Source: Pseudarthrobacter sp. SSS035 (GTDB lineage: Bacteria > Actinomycetota > Actinomycetes > Actinomycetales > Micrococcaceae). From it: a DNA stretch of 64,000 bases. The stretch spans positions 2,790,001 through 2,854,000 of the forward strand of contig NZ_CP096882.1 in the NCBI RefSeq assembly GCF_023273875.1. The letters are read 5' to 3'. Under the pieces are notes generated by a model. It had not been told where the DNA came from. It worked only from the letters and a program-made list of their open reading frames with translations, and made no database searches. This document shows, one piece after another, positions 34,201 through 43,273 of this stretch (position 1 is the stretch's first letter; each line of letters opens with the position of its first letter). Position numbers and translations under genes: made by a program.

Positions 34201-34605
34201 GTGAATGACGAGTCAGAAGGTGCCTTGCACCATATCGAACTGTGGGTGCCTGATCTCCAAAGAGCCACGTCTGAGTGGGGCTGGATCTTGTCCACCTTGG
34301 GGTACAAGACCTATCAGACTTGGCCGCATGGAATCAGTTGGATGAGAGGCTCAACCTACATAGTTCTGGAAGAGTCGCCGGACTTGAGTGGCAGGCATCA
34401 TCATCGAACAGCGCCCGGTCTGAATCACCTTGCATTCAACGCTGGTAGCCGATTACGCGTGGATGCCTTGGCTGTTGACAGTGCTGAGTACGGCTGGGCG
34501 CCGCTCTTCCCGGAGAAGTATCCACACGCAGGCGGACCGGACCATTACGCCGCCTACCTCACGAACTCAGACGGCTTCGAAATTGAGCTTGTGGCCACTC
34601 ATTAG
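34201..34605 (+). CDS. VOC-fold (glyoxalase/dioxygenase-like) protein
   Basis: This 134-residue single-domain protein has the vicinal-oxygen-chelate pattern: LHHIELWVPDLQRATSEW at the start (first metal-ligand His), a central GLNHLAFNA (second His), and DGFEIELVA at the end (metal-ligand Glu). Members include glyoxalase I, fosfomycin-type resistance proteins and extradiol dioxygenases; the substrate cannot be told. GTG 34201 has a GAAAG-like ribosome site. Base composition is lower in GC than the flanking catabolic genes, hinting at transfer. Confidence 0.82.
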   Translation: MNDESEGALHHIELWVPDLQRATSEWGWILSTLGYKTYQTWPHGISWMRGSTYIVLEESPDLSGRHHHRTAPGLNHLAFNAGSRLRVDALAVDSAEYGWAPLFPEKYPHAGGPDHYAAYLTNSDGFEIELVATH

Positions 34606-34651
34606 GACCAATGGCTATCGATTTCTTTAGCCCTGTTCCGTAGTTGGTTCC

Positions 34652-34912
34652 CTAAGCGAGACGGCGGTTCTCAGATGAATCCGGCATCCGGCTGGCGCTG
34701 CATCGAGCTGCGTGCACTGTAGCGCCAATGCTGACAACCAAGCTAAAGAACAGTGCTAGGAACCCGGCAGCGACCGCGACAAAGTAGCTTCCTGGCTCAG
34801 GCACTCTATCGACGACGGGTTCCATGTAGGACCAAATGGTGGCACCAGCGGTAATACCAAGCAGTGCGATGAGGCCGGTCAGGACCCACGCGGCGATTGC
34901 AAGAATGACCAT
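34652..34912 (-). CDS. Small two-helix membrane protein
   Basis: This 86-residue hypothetical protein has two strongly hydrophobic segments, one at the N-terminus (about residues 2-25, with ILAIAAWVLTGLIALLG) and one at about 43-66 (YFVAVAAGFLALFFSLVVS), then a short polar tail. No family is recognised. The ATG at 34912 is preferred because GGGGGAG lies 8 bases upstream; an in-frame TTG at 34918 is too close to it. Confidence 0.6.
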   Translation of the reverse strand: MVILAIAAWVLTGLIALLGITAGATIWSYMEPVVDRVPEPGSYFVAVAAGFLALFFSLVVSIGATVHAARCSASRMPDSSENRRLA

Positions 34913-35051
34913 CTTCAAAACTCCCCCAATTGGAACGGGCCGTAACCTGTGGTGTCTTGAATCCTAGCGATTGGCATACTTTGAGGCGGACGTGTCCCGT
35001 TTAGGGTTCCTCTTGTCGTCAGTCAGGCCTGATGAATTGCAGCAAGGTGGG

Positions 35052-35843
35052 TCACTCGTCTTCTGGTCGAGCTCGATCGAGCCAGTCGCCGAACAACGCG
35101 GCGAGTAGTTCGGGCCGCTCGTGCATGAGCGCATGGCCGGCGTCCTCGATGACAGCCAGGGTGGCGTGCGGGTAGCACTCGAGCAATTCGGCCGCATCGG
35201 CATACCCGACGACCGAATCTCGCCGTCCCGCCACGACCAAGGTCGGCGCAGAGAACGCGGTCGACCCGACGTCGACCGTCCACCCGGCGAAGATGCGCCC
35301 CAGCGCAGCCTCGTCCACAAGCGCCGTACTCGGCGCAACGCGGTCGCCGTACCGGCGAGCCGTGGCCTGTGTGCGCAAGACAAAGTAGTCCTCGAACCCC
35401 GCCCGCTGGGCAGGTTCGAGTTCGTCGTACGCGTCGGCGTCCTGGCGAACCACGTCGTGGCCAGGCACGCTTCGCGACCGCTCGGCGACAGGGCACAACA
35501 ACGCCAGACCGAGCACGGTGTCTGGTCGCCGTGCGGCCACTCCACGAGCCAGGTAGACGCCGTAAGAGTGCCCGAGCAGCATCACCGGTCCCGCGCCCAG
35601 GTTATCGATGAAATCGCCGAGCAGCGTCACCACATCGTCGTTGCAGGTCAGGCCGTCGGCCGTCGAGAGGCCCATCCCCGGCAGATCCGGATAGATCCGC
35701 CGGTATCGCGTGTCGGGAAGGATGGCCTCGATCGCCGCCTCGATCTCGCGATGATCAACACCGGCGCCGTGCAACGCAACGAGCGGCACGCCCACGCCAT
35801 GCTCGACGTAATGGACCAGGGCTTCGTTAATCCGGCACTCCAT
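35052..35843 (-). CDS. Alpha/beta hydrolase
   Basis: This 263-residue protein has the alpha/beta hydrolase triad: the nucleophile elbow GHSYG (MLLGHSYGVYLARG), the acid in VVAGRRDSVVGY, and the His in EDAGHALMHERPELL. The oxyanion region is VALHGAGVDHRE. No signal peptide is visible. These enzymes hydrolyse esters, lactones or carbon-carbon bonds. The context (small unrelated genes) gives no substrate. The start is ATG 35843. Confidence 0.9.
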   Translation of the reverse strand: MECRINEALVHYVEHGVGVPLVALHGAGVDHREIEAAIEAILPDTRYRRIYPDLPGMGLSTADGLTCNDDVVTLLGDFIDNLGAGPVMLLGHSYGVYLARGVAARRPDTVLGLALLCPVAERSRSVPGHDVVRQDADAYDELEPAQRAGFEDYFVLRTQATARRYGDRVAPSTALVDEAALGRIFAGWTVDVGSTAFSAPTLVVAGRRDSVVGYADAAELLECYPHATLAVIEDAGHALMHERPELLAALFGDWLDRARPEDE

Positions 35844-35943
35844 ACCGACACCCTAATCCATGCCGACGACGCGAACCGCGTAAGGGATAGCCCGTTGAGG
35901 ATCCCTTTCGCACACTCGAGCTGCCGCGAGGATGGTCGCGAGC

Positions 35944-36375
35944 TCAGCGGGCGGTGTCCATCCGATCACGCGCGCAGCTCACAACGGCGGACAAATCGAG
36001 CCCGTAGGTCGGCCCGTCGCCTGAACCGTACTCCTCGAGTCGGGCCGCACCGCGCTCGAAGAGCCGGAGCGCGCCAACGCTGTTCCCCCGGGCGGCGTGG
36101 GTGAGCCCGACGCAGATCTGGGCGAGACCCTGCCAAAGGTTGCGTTCTTGGGCCGGCCCAGCTTTCCATCGGGCCTCAAGTACCTCATGCGCGGCGAAGG
36201 GCCGGCCCGCTTCCACCAAGCTCCGGGCCGAGACCAACGTCTCCGCCGGCGGCAGCGGCTCCTCGGAGACCGGCTCCACGCCAGCGCTTCCGTACGGCAG
36301 CGGCCGTCCAAGAGCGTCACGTGGCCGGGCCTGCCGCGGGCGGCTTGAAGCATCGCGATCCCTGTCGCCGGTCAT
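35944..36375 (-). CDS. DUF309-domain protein
   Basis: This 143-residue protein has the DUF309 helical signature: PFAAHEVLEARWK, then LWQGLAQICVGLTHAARGN and GALRLFERGAARLEEY. The family is widespread in bacteria and its role is unknown. The first 45 residues are Arg/Pro-rich and poorly conserved. It is 100 bp upstream of the alpha/beta hydrolase and in the same direction, so the two may be co-transcribed. Confidence 0.82.
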   Translation of the reverse strand: MTGDRDRDASSRPRQARPRDALGRPLPYGSAGVEPVSEEPLPPAETLVSARSLVEAGRPFAAHEVLEARWKAGPAQERNLWQGLAQICVGLTHAARGNSVGALRLFERGAARLEEYGSGDGPTYGLDLSAVVSCARDRMDTAR

Positions 36376-36569
36376 TGCAGTTTCCGCTCTGAGCGTCCGT
36401 GGACCTTGCTAACCTTCATCTGCCCAATGCTACGGCTCGGCCCTTCGAACCGTTCCACAACGGATGCCGTGGGGACGCCGGCGCGAGAGAAGAATGATCA
36501 CCGCTGGTCGCGTCGCAGGGGGTGATCCTGCGGAACCTCAACACAGGCTAATTGGGCCGATCGGCGGTG

Positions 36570-37007
36570 TCAGTCTTTCTTCAGTTTCTCCGCGAGCATT
36601 ACGAGGATTCCGCTGGGACCGCGGAGGTAGGTGAGTTTGTAGACGTCGCCGTAGGTCGCCACGCCGCGTAGCGGTGTACATCCGTGCTTCGCAGCTATCT
36701 CAAGGGCTTTGTCGATGTCGTCGACCGAGAACGCCACGCGGTGCATGCCGATGTCGTTGGGACGAGTTGGGTTCGTCTCGATCGCTTTGGGGTGGATGTA
36801 TTCGAAGAGTTCCAGTTGACCCTGACCATCCGGGGTTTGGAGCATCGCAATTTTTGCGTGGTTGCCATCAAGTCCGACGGCGGTGTCGGCCCACTCGCCG
36901 CTGACGGTGTCACGGCCGACGACCGTGAGCCCGAGGTCGGTGAAAAAAGCGATGGTAGCTTCGAGGTCGCGAACGGCGATACCGACGTTCTCAAGTTTGA
37001 TGGCCAT
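36570..37007 (-). CDS. VOC-fold (glyoxalase-like) protein
   Basis: This 145-residue protein matches the glyoxalase/dioxygenase superfamily. IKLENVGIAVRDLEATIAFF is at the N-terminus, QLELFEYIHP in the middle, DIGMHRVAFSVDDIDKAL supplies the central His, and YLRGPSGILVMLAEKL the C-terminal metal-ligand region. It is a single alpha-beta module pair of usual length. The substrate is unknown. Other accessory genes surround it and no operon partner is evident. Confidence 0.85.
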   Translation of the reverse strand: MAIKLENVGIAVRDLEATIAFFTDLGLTVVGRDTVSGEWADTAVGLDGNHAKIAMLQTPDGQGQLELFEYIHPKAIETNPTRPNDIGMHRVAFSVDDIDKALEIAAKHGCTPLRGVATYGDVYKLTYLRGPSGILVMLAEKLKKD

Positions 37008-37188
37008 GCGTTGAAGCTACCAAGGCGGACCGATTAGCTCCAGTGGCGAGCCGGGACTCGACTGAACAAGTTCCGGGACGATTGCCCCAAGCCGATGGGC
37101 TTACGGAACGATGAAGACGCTCAGCCGCCGAAACATCAATGAGGCAGGCGGTCTTGCTTGCCCTGCATCCTGTCGCCACACTGAAACC

Positions 37189-38115
37189 ATGCAATGGTCC
37201 CCGGATCCTGATGCCCTGCGAGGCCGAGTTGCAGTTGTTGCAGGAGCTACCCGAGGTGCTGGACGCGGCATAGCCGCTGCTCTGGGTGAGGCCGGGGCGA
37301 CGGTAATCTGCACTGGACGCAGCAGCGCGGCCGGCAGAAGCAGGTCGGACTACGACCGGCCCGAGACCATTGAGGAGACAGCCGATCTGGTCACACGGCT
37401 CGGCGGCGCCGGGGTCGCCATCCAGGTCGATCATCTCGACTCCGAAGAGGTCCGAAGATTGGCCCAACGGATCCGAACTGAATATGGCGGTCTCGATGTG
37501 CTGGTCAACGACATCTGGGGTGCTGAGGTCCTGAAAGGTGGCCCAGCCGAGTGGAACACCCCTATCTGGGAGCACGACCTAGACAAAGGGCTGCGCATCC
37601 TGCGACTAGGCATTGACACTCATCTGATCACCTCGCACCATCTGCTTCCGCTGCTAATCACCAAGCGTGGGGGTCTTCTCATTGAAGTCACCGATGGGAC
37701 TACCAAATTCAACGCCACTGAGTACCGGATCTCGGTGTTCTACGACCTGGCCAAGGTCGCGGTCAATCGGTTGGCCTTTTCTCAAGGCCACGAACTGGAA
37801 CCGCACGGCGTCACAGCGATCGCCATCACGCCTGGATGGCTACGGTCGGAGATGATGCTCGATCGCTTCGGAGTCACCGAAACCAACTGGCGCGACGCTT
37901 TGGACCCCGGCCTGGCGGGCGGATACCCAGACGCCCCCGCAGGTTTCGCTTTCTCGGAGTCACCCCGCTATGTCGGTCGGGCCGTAGCTGCGGTGGCAGC
38001 GGACCCTGACCGCGCGAAATGGAATCAGCAGTCGGTCAGCTCGGCTCAACTTGCCAGAGAGTATGGATTCACCGACATAGATGGTTTGCAGCCCGATGGC
38101 TGGAGCGCGCACTAA
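37189..38115 (+). CDS. Short-chain dehydrogenase/reductase
   Basis: This 308-residue protein has the SDR Rossmann motif (VAVVAGATRGAGRGIAAALGE), a cofactor-selective TGRSS, and the catalytic YDLAK in VFYDLAKVAVNRLA. An Arg at the end of the second strand (CTGRSSAAGRSR) favours NADP(H). It is longer than classical SDRs, with extra loops around residues 40-60 and 230-260. The substrate is unknown. The ATG at 37189 puts the Rossmann motif at the usual place; the in-frame ATG at 37111 would add an unusual Cys-rich extension. Confidence 0.87.
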   Translation: MQWSPDPDALRGRVAVVAGATRGAGRGIAAALGEAGATVICTGRSSAAGRSRSDYDRPETIEETADLVTRLGGAGVAIQVDHLDSEEVRRLAQRIRTEYGGLDVLVNDIWGAEVLKGGPAEWNTPIWEHDLDKGLRILRLGIDTHLITSHHLLPLLITKRGGLLIEVTDGTTKFNATEYRISVFYDLAKVAVNRLAFSQGHELEPHGVTAIAITPGWLRSEMMLDRFGVTETNWRDALDPGLAGGYPDAPAGFAFSESPRYVGRAVAAVAADPDRAKWNQQSVSSAQLAREYGFTDIDGLQPDGWSAH

Positions 38116-38172
38116 CCAGGTAGAGTCCTTGACGCTGCCCCGGGCCGGGCCGGGCTGTCGGAGTCGAGAGCG

Positions 38173-38499
38173 TTAAACTGCGCCGGCCAATCGACGGTCG
38201 CTGGTGGCGCGATGGATTTCCCGGGAACGTGCGTGAAGGTCAGCAGCCGGAATGCGCCGGACTTCACGAACCTGGACAGTGACGTCACGTGCCTCCGGCG
38301 GCGTGGCCCGCCTTTCCGTTGGGGAAACATCGGCAATCAGTCCCATGCCGGCGTACTCACGCACGGCGGCGATCCCGGCAACAGCTGCGGTCTTGTTGTC
38401 AAAGGCCTTGGACACTGCCATCACGGTGCCATCCGGCGCGGTCAGACGGAACCTGAAATACGACTCCGCGTCAATGAACAGTTCGAACATTCCGGCCAT
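38173..38499 (-). CDS. YegP-like DUF1508 protein
   Basis: This 108-residue protein has one DUF1508 motif at the N-terminus (MFELFIDAESYFRFRLTAPDGTVMAVSKAF, then KTAAVAGIAAVREYAG). YegP of E. coli has two such repeats; this has one plus a 50-residue Arg-rich tail that looks unstructured. Function is unknown. GGGAGGA precedes ATG 38499. A longer upstream frame to 38619 lacks a ribosome site. Confidence 0.75.
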   Translation of the reverse strand: MAGMFELFIDAESYFRFRLTAPDGTVMAVSKAFDNKTAAVAGIAAVREYAGMGLIADVSPTERRATPPEARDVTVQVREVRRIPAADLHARSREIHRATSDRRLAGAV

Positions 38500-38688
38500 A
38501 GCAAATCCTCCCGGTCTGCGGAATCCGCCCCGCGGCGTCGTTGCCACGGAGCAGAAACGGACGCGCCGTTGCGTCCCCTTCCCGCTGGTTTTGTCCTGCA
38601 ATCCAAATGATGAGTTCATCGCGTGCTCAATGAGTCTCGCTCAAGACAGCCTGTGCCACAAGACCCCCAGTTCGATCACCGACCCTGG

Positions 38689-38720
38689 AGAAGCCCCCGG
38701 ACGACCGTCCCGGGGCTTCT
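38689..38720. terminator. Rho-independent terminator
   Basis: Two 13-base arms (38689-38701 and 38708-38720) pair with one mismatch around a 6-base loop, and TTCTTTAT follows on the plus strand. It lies 23 bp past the stop of the M24-like gene and most likely ends the minus-strand operon; it could also stop plus-strand readthrough. Confidence 0.75.
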
Positions 38721-38742
38721 TTATGCCATCTAACGGCAGGGC

Positions 38743-39903
38743 CTACAGCTGCAGCGTCACCGGCCGCTTAAGGCCGTTCACGGTAGCAGCGGGCCAGCGG
38801 TCATCCAGCGTCAGGACCTTCATGCCCGACTCCGTGAGCTGGACCGTGTCCTCGATCTTCACGCCGGGTCCCGATGGGTTCCAGGTGAACGGCTGGTTCA
38901 GGACCACGGTGTCGGTGGCTGCCGCGGTGACGCGCGGATCCCGCCCGGCATAGCCTGCCGGTCCGCCCTGGTGGTGCTGCTCCCACTGCTCGGCGCCGAA
39001 ACCGTGGCGGACGTAGGCCGCCTTGATCTCGCCGAAGACGTGGTCCAGCAGTGCACCGGGAACCGTTGCGTCGAAGATGTCCGCTTCCACGGCGGCGATC
39101 CGGGACTCGGCGTCGCGCTCTTCGGGGGTCCCGGCGTCGAACCTTACCCAGCGGGTGATGTTCGCGACCAGGCCGTCCCGGCGAGCGCACACCACGGCCA
39201 TGGCGCGGCGTCCGAGGGGCGCGTGTGTGGCCAACGGGTGCCGGTAGTCGCTCCGGGAGCTGCCGTTGCACAGGAGTACCAGCGGCTCCGCGCCCGCTCC
39301 AACCACGCGGGCGGCCAGGGCGGACACCAGTTCGAATTCGGTGGTGTCCGGCCGGGCGGTGGACAGCACATCGGTCATGATGCCGGCCAGTTCCGCGCAG
39401 AGGTGGGCGTACCGGGCGCTCTCGCCGGGCAGCAGTTGCTGCCGGGCAGCCCTCAGTTCTGTGGCCACCGAAGCCTCGGCCAGCGGGGTGCCGGAGCCCA
39501 CTCCGGACGAACGTCCGACGGCGGCTGCAACCTCATGCAGGTTCCCGTACCAGGGCACGGCGTGGAGGGCAACCCCGGCGGGGAGCTCCTCGGCCGCAAC
39601 CCGCCCCGCCTCGTTGTTGAAAGTCACCAGGTGGTCGCCGTCCCGGTCCACCAGCAGCGCGGCGATGGGGTCGCCGGCCAGGCTGATGTGGACACGGCTG
39701 CCGTCCAGGTACCAGGCCAGCGACGTGTGCGTGGTCAGCAGCAACGAGTCCTGCCCCTTGGCATCGAGAATGTCCAGGACGCGTCGCCGCTTGATGGCAC
39801 GGTCCGCCGTAGAGGCGGGCGGCGTGCGGCGGCCCTGGCCCGCAAAGGTTGCGGCTTCAGTCAGCTGCGACGGCAGTGTTGCAGCGGTGGTTGTCTGGCT
39901 CAT
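38743..39903 (-). CDS. M24-fold (pita-bread) protein with degenerate metal site
   Basis: This 386-residue protein has the aminopeptidase P/creatinase layout: an N-terminal domain of about 170 residues (TTHTSLAWYLDGSRV) and a pita-bread C-terminal domain. The five metal ligands of active M24 peptidases are largely missing: the Asp-x10-Asp pair reads AVVCARRDGLVANITR (Val and Asn), the first ligand Glu appears as Gln in VLNQPF, and only GVKIEDTVQL keeps the final Glu. It may be metal-free, as creatinase is, or non-catalytic. ATG 39903 overlaps the previous stop by 4 bases, so it is coupled to the oxidoreductase fusion. Confidence 0.85.
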   Translation of the reverse strand: MSQTTTAATLPSQLTEAATFAGQGRRTPPASTADRAIKRRRVLDILDAKGQDSLLLTTHTSLAWYLDGSRVHISLAGDPIAALLVDRDGDHLVTFNNEAGRVAAEELPAGVALHAVPWYGNLHEVAAAVGRSSGVGSGTPLAEASVATELRAARQQLLPGESARYAHLCAELAGIMTDVLSTARPDTTEFELVSALAARVVGAGAEPLVLLCNGSSRSDYRHPLATHAPLGRRAMAVVCARRDGLVANITRWVRFDAGTPEERDAESRIAAVEADIFDATVPGALLDHVFGEIKAAYVRHGFGAEQWEQHHQGGPAGYAGRDPRVTAAATDTVVLNQPFTWNPSGPGVKIEDTVQLTESGMKVLTLDDRWPAATVNGLKRPVTLQL

Positions 39904-41996
39904 GAGTTGTCCCCCTGTGTGTTGATCAATGTCTCGATGTCTTCCGAACCTAAAATCCCGTCGGCAACGAACACGGTCACACTGCGGCGAACCGGGGTGC
40001 CGGGTTCGGCGATGACGGGCGCGTCCCAGGCCAGCGACTGGCCAACTCCCGGATATCCGTCCACCCGGACGAACCACGGGTCCGTTGAATCCGCGGCGGC
40101 GACGAATACGAGTGTGGCCGCGCCGCCGTCGCGAACGGCGCCAACGTCAGTGCCGCCGTCGAACGTTCCCCCCGTGAAGCCGCCCGACCAGGCGAGCCAC
40201 GGCGTAACACTGCCGTGCACGGCGGACTCACCCGCCTCCGAAGGCGTCCAGACGCGCGCCCCGGAACATTCGGGAAGGCGCCAGAAGAACCCGCCGTAAC
40301 CGCCTCCAACCCGGCCGTTGGAACCCGGGCTGCCCAGGCTCACCGGCTGGTTGCCGGCGGGGGAGAGCGCAAAGTCCAGGGTGAGGCGCCAGACGGAAGG
40401 CCCGACGGCGGCCCACGTCCAGGTGCGCTGTTCGGTCAGAATGGGAGCGCCGTCGGGCCCGTTCCAGGAGAGGTTCTCGGTCAGCTCGCCATCCTGTTCG
40501 GTTGGTTCGCCGGCCCGGTCGATGCTGCCGTGGTCCGGGCGCCAGACGTATTCGCCGGCCGCCCGGGTGTAGGTGCGCCCGCCCCAGAAGTTGACGCCGT
40601 CCACGTCCTGGAGGGCCACCCCCACGCCCAGGTGCCACACGTGGTCCAGCGGCTGGTGGTCCGTCACAACGGTCCCGGCCAGCGTGCGGACGGGGTGCAG
40701 GTACGGGCGGGGAGAGGACACGGCGCGGATGCGGCTGCCGCCCTGATAGTCCGCCACGGGATGCCCGGCAAGGTCGAAGGTCCGGACCGGCGGCAGGCTG
40801 CGCGCCCAGGGGACGCCTAGCTCGGCAAAGGTGGCCTGCGCCTTGGTGGCGCGCTCGATCAGCGCGGCAATGCCGTGGACCACCGGGTGGGCATCATCGC
40901 CGTCGCCCTCCCAGCTGACATGGCCGGCGTCGATTTCCCGCGGCGCGGGGGCGGTGCGGATGGCTTCCAGCACACACATGAATGCGCCGGCATCCGGCAG
41001 TGCACTGAGCAGGGGAGTGCCGGGCAGGGGAGTGCCGGCCGCCCGGGCAGCGAGCAGGTTCTCCAGCAGGTCGGTCCGGCCGAAGGTCTCCCGGCGCTCG
41101 CCGTCCGCCGTCGTGGTGACCAGTTCGTCTTCGGTGTAGAAGAACGTCATCTCGCCCCGCGTCCCATGGACCGTGACGGAAGGCCGCTGCTGTTCGGGGG
41201 CGCACAGCGTGAGCGCGCACAACAGGGTCTGTCCGGCCACCGTGCGGACGCGGATCACCGAGGTGTCATCGCTCTGGGTGTCGTTGGCGCGGTAGAGGTC
41301 CGTTTCCACGGAGGCGACGTCGGCCACCGTGTGGGCGCCGGCCATGTTCAGGGCGGTGGCCACGGCGTGTGCCAAGGCATTGGTGGCCACGCCGTCCACC
41401 ACATCGATGCCGTCCAGGCTACGTTTGCCGGCCCACCGGGAGCGCTTGAAGTAGCCCCTGGTCCGCAGCCACATGCCGGTGGCGCTGAGTCCCAGCACGT
41501 CTCCGATATCACCGGATTCGATGGTGTTCCGGATTTCCGGCAGGGCCAGCGAGCCCAGGCTCTGGAACCCCACCTGGACGAGCCGGCCGGCGGATTCGGC
41601 GGCGGCCAGCACTTCCTGGAACTGGGCCATGGATGCCACGGGCGGCTTCTCCACGTACACGTCGGCACCGGCGGCCAACGCCGCCACGGCCAGGGGAGCG
41701 TGCGTCTGGATGGGGGTGGCCAGGATGACCACGTCCGGGACCGGCCCGGCTTCCAGCAACTGGTCCAGGGTGTTGAATACGGCCACGGACCCGGCCAGCG
41801 TGCCCGTTTCCGGTGGGTTGGGGTCCGCCACTGCCACCAGGTGCAGGGCCCCGGCTTGCTCGAGCCTGGCGAGGTTGGCCAGGTGCGATTCGCCAAAACC
41901 GTGCACACCCACGAGGGCAATGCGCGGGAGGGCTGCCGGAACCTCACCTGCCGTTGCAGAGCTAGCGGGTGCCGCGGGGGCGGATTGCTGAGTCAT
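39900..41996 (-). CDS. Gfo/Idh/MocA oxidoreductase fused to a PmoA-like (DUF6807) domain
   Basis: This 698-residue protein has two parts. Residues about 25-390 are a Gfo/Idh/MocA oxidoreductase, with PRIALVGVHGFGESHL, the EKP motif in GADVYVEKPPVAS, and DVVDGVATNALAHAVATALNM. Residues about 405-690 form a beta-rich domain (VTDHQPLDHVWHLGVGVAL, NFWGGRTY, GGGYGGFFWRLPE) that I recognise as the PmoA-like/DUF6807 family often found in sugar loci; despite the name it is not a methane monooxygenase subunit. The reaction is unknown; co-occurrence with an esterase and an M24 protein under a LacI-type operator points to carbohydrate use. Both ends overlap neighbours by ATGA. Confidence 0.85.
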   Translation of the reverse strand: MTQQSAPAAPASSATAGEVPAALPRIALVGVHGFGESHLANLARLEQAGALHLVAVADPNPPETGTLAGSVAVFNTLDQLLEAGPVPDVVILATPIQTHAPLAVAALAAGADVYVEKPPVASMAQFQEVLAAAESAGRLVQVGFQSLGSLALPEIRNTIESGDIGDVLGLSATGMWLRTRGYFKRSRWAGKRSLDGIDVVDGVATNALAHAVATALNMAGAHTVADVASVETDLYRANDTQSDDTSVIRVRTVAGQTLLCALTLCAPEQQRPSVTVHGTRGEMTFFYTEDELVTTTADGERRETFGRTDLLENLLAARAAGTPLPGTPLLSALPDAGAFMCVLEAIRTAPAPREIDAGHVSWEGDGDDAHPVVHGIAALIERATKAQATFAELGVPWARSLPPVRTFDLAGHPVADYQGGSRIRAVSSPRPYLHPVRTLAGTVVTDHQPLDHVWHLGVGVALQDVDGVNFWGGRTYTRAAGEYVWRPDHGSIDRAGEPTEQDGELTENLSWNGPDGAPILTEQRTWTWAAVGPSVWRLTLDFALSPAGNQPVSLGSPGSNGRVGGGYGGFFWRLPECSGARVWTPSEAGESAVHGSVTPWLAWSGGFTGGTFDGGTDVGAVRDGGAATLVFVAAADSTDPWFVRVDGYPGVGQSLAWDAPVIAEPGTPVRRSVTVFVADGILGSEDIETLINTQGDNS

Positions 41997-43183
41997 CTGG
42001 GGTCCTCGGTGGCTAAGGGGTTGCTAGGGGCGAAAGGCTGGGGGCGGGCGGGTCCCGCTGCGCCCAGGGTCCTGGACAGGTAGCTGATGGCTTCATTCTG
42101 CATCTCGACCGTGAAGACGTGCCCGCCTGGCCAGAAACGCCCGGTGTAGGAGCCGGCCGGGTGCAGGGACTCCAGGATCCGGTGGGCGTCCCGCATCCCC
42201 TCTTCCGGGAACAGCTCATCGGCCAGCGCGTACTGCACCAGTAGTCCGTCGGCGCCGGACCGTCCGGTCAGTTCCGGCCAGTCGCCCAGCTTCCAGAGGC
42301 CCGGGGTCTGGAGCAGCCAGGAATGGGCATCCAGGTAGGCGGGCAGCAGCGACTGGAACGTGGCCATCATGCACGTGACCACATAGCTCCGGATCCGCGG
42401 GCTGAGAACTGCCAAAGCCAGTGCCCGGCCGCCGCCACCGGAGAACCCGATGCAGCCCAGCCGCTCCGCGTCCACCCCGGGCAGGCCGGCAAGGATCTCC
42501 AGGGCGGCCAGGTCATCGTGGGCCACCGTCCCCGCCAGGCTGGTGCCCAGCAGGCCCGCCGCCTTGGCCACGGTGTCCTCGTGGATTCCCGCGGCGGCGT
42601 TGTACAGTTCGGCATCGGAAGGTACGACGCCGGCCTCCCGCCACTGCGACTTCCTCGCCACCAGCGCGGATTCCGTCCGCCACGGCGGGGTGGACAGATC
42701 GAAGCGCCGGCTGCCCCAGGTAAAGGTGTCGTGGGCCAGGACGGCGAAGCCCTCGCGGGCGACCTCCGTGGCCAGTGCGCGCCCTCCGTAGTGCCCGGTG
42801 GGGGCTTCCGCGGCGGAGGGGTGGGGCTCGGGAAGCGTGACCAGCCGGTCCGCTCCGCCGAACTTGTTTCCGCCGTGGCAGTGCAGGGCCAACACGCCGG
42901 GCAGCGGCCCGGAACTCCCGGCCGGCCGCATCAGCCAGCCCGTGGTGCGGGGGCCGAAGCCCAACTGCCAGCTGAGCTGGGAGGTGGTGACGCCGTCGTA
43001 CGTTTCCTCCCAGTGGACGGTGATGTCCGCCGGGGGAACGACTGCCGGAACGCCCAAGGCGTCCGAAAGCTCCTGCGCCGCCGGGGTGGCTGCCTGGTGG
43101 CGCGGCCGGTCACGGACGTAGCCAGGCCAGTTCTCATAGCCTGCAATTGCGCTGGGCCGGACCGGCCGGGAATCCTTGCTCAC
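41993..43183 (-). CDS. Alpha/beta hydrolase (acetyl esterase/dienelactone hydrolase-like)
   Basis: This 396-residue protein has the nucleophile elbow GFSGGGGRALALAV, an oxyanion-region LALHCHGGNKFGG, an acid in YALADELFPEEG, and the His in FWPGGHVFTVEM. It is of the large hydrolase type found with polysaccharide and sugar-ester genes and may deacetylate or open a sugar lactone. No signal peptide is seen, so it acts in the cytoplasm. GTG 43183 is used because the longer frame from 43300 begins inside the promoter and operator. It is the first gene of a three-gene overlapping operon. Confidence 0.85.
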   Translation of the reverse strand: MSKDSRPVRPSAIAGYENWPGYVRDRPRHQAATPAAQELSDALGVPAVVPPADITVHWEETYDGVTTSQLSWQLGFGPRTTGWLMRPAGSSGPLPGVLALHCHGGNKFGGADRLVTLPEPHPSAAEAPTGHYGGRALATEVAREGFAVLAHDTFTWGSRRFDLSTPPWRTESALVARKSQWREAGVVPSDAELYNAAAGIHEDTVAKAAGLLGTSLAGTVAHDDLAALEILAGLPGVDAERLGCIGFSGGGGRALALAVLSPRIRSYVVTCMMATFQSLLPAYLDAHSWLLQTPGLWKLGDWPELTGRSGADGLLVQYALADELFPEEGMRDAHRILESLHPAGSYTGRFWPGGHVFTVEMQNEAISYLSRTLGAAGPARPQPFAPSNPLATEDPR

Positions 43184-43273
43184 TGACCTGCCTGTTCTTC
43201 GGGTGGACGGGGAGGGTTGAAGGCGCGGCGGATCGGGACGGATGTTGAACTGTGGGTAAAGTGATCCGGTTGC

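Noticed and set aside
34005..34307. Minus-strand open frame of 100 codons overlapping the VOC gene start
   Set aside because: It has no ribosome site or recognisable motif and overlaps a well-supported gene on the other strand.
38655..38690. A TTCGATC stretch resembling a tRNA T-loop before the terminator
   Set aside because: The flanking bases do not pair as a T-stem and no acceptor or anticodon arm is present, so it is not a tRNA or an attachment-site remnant I can support.
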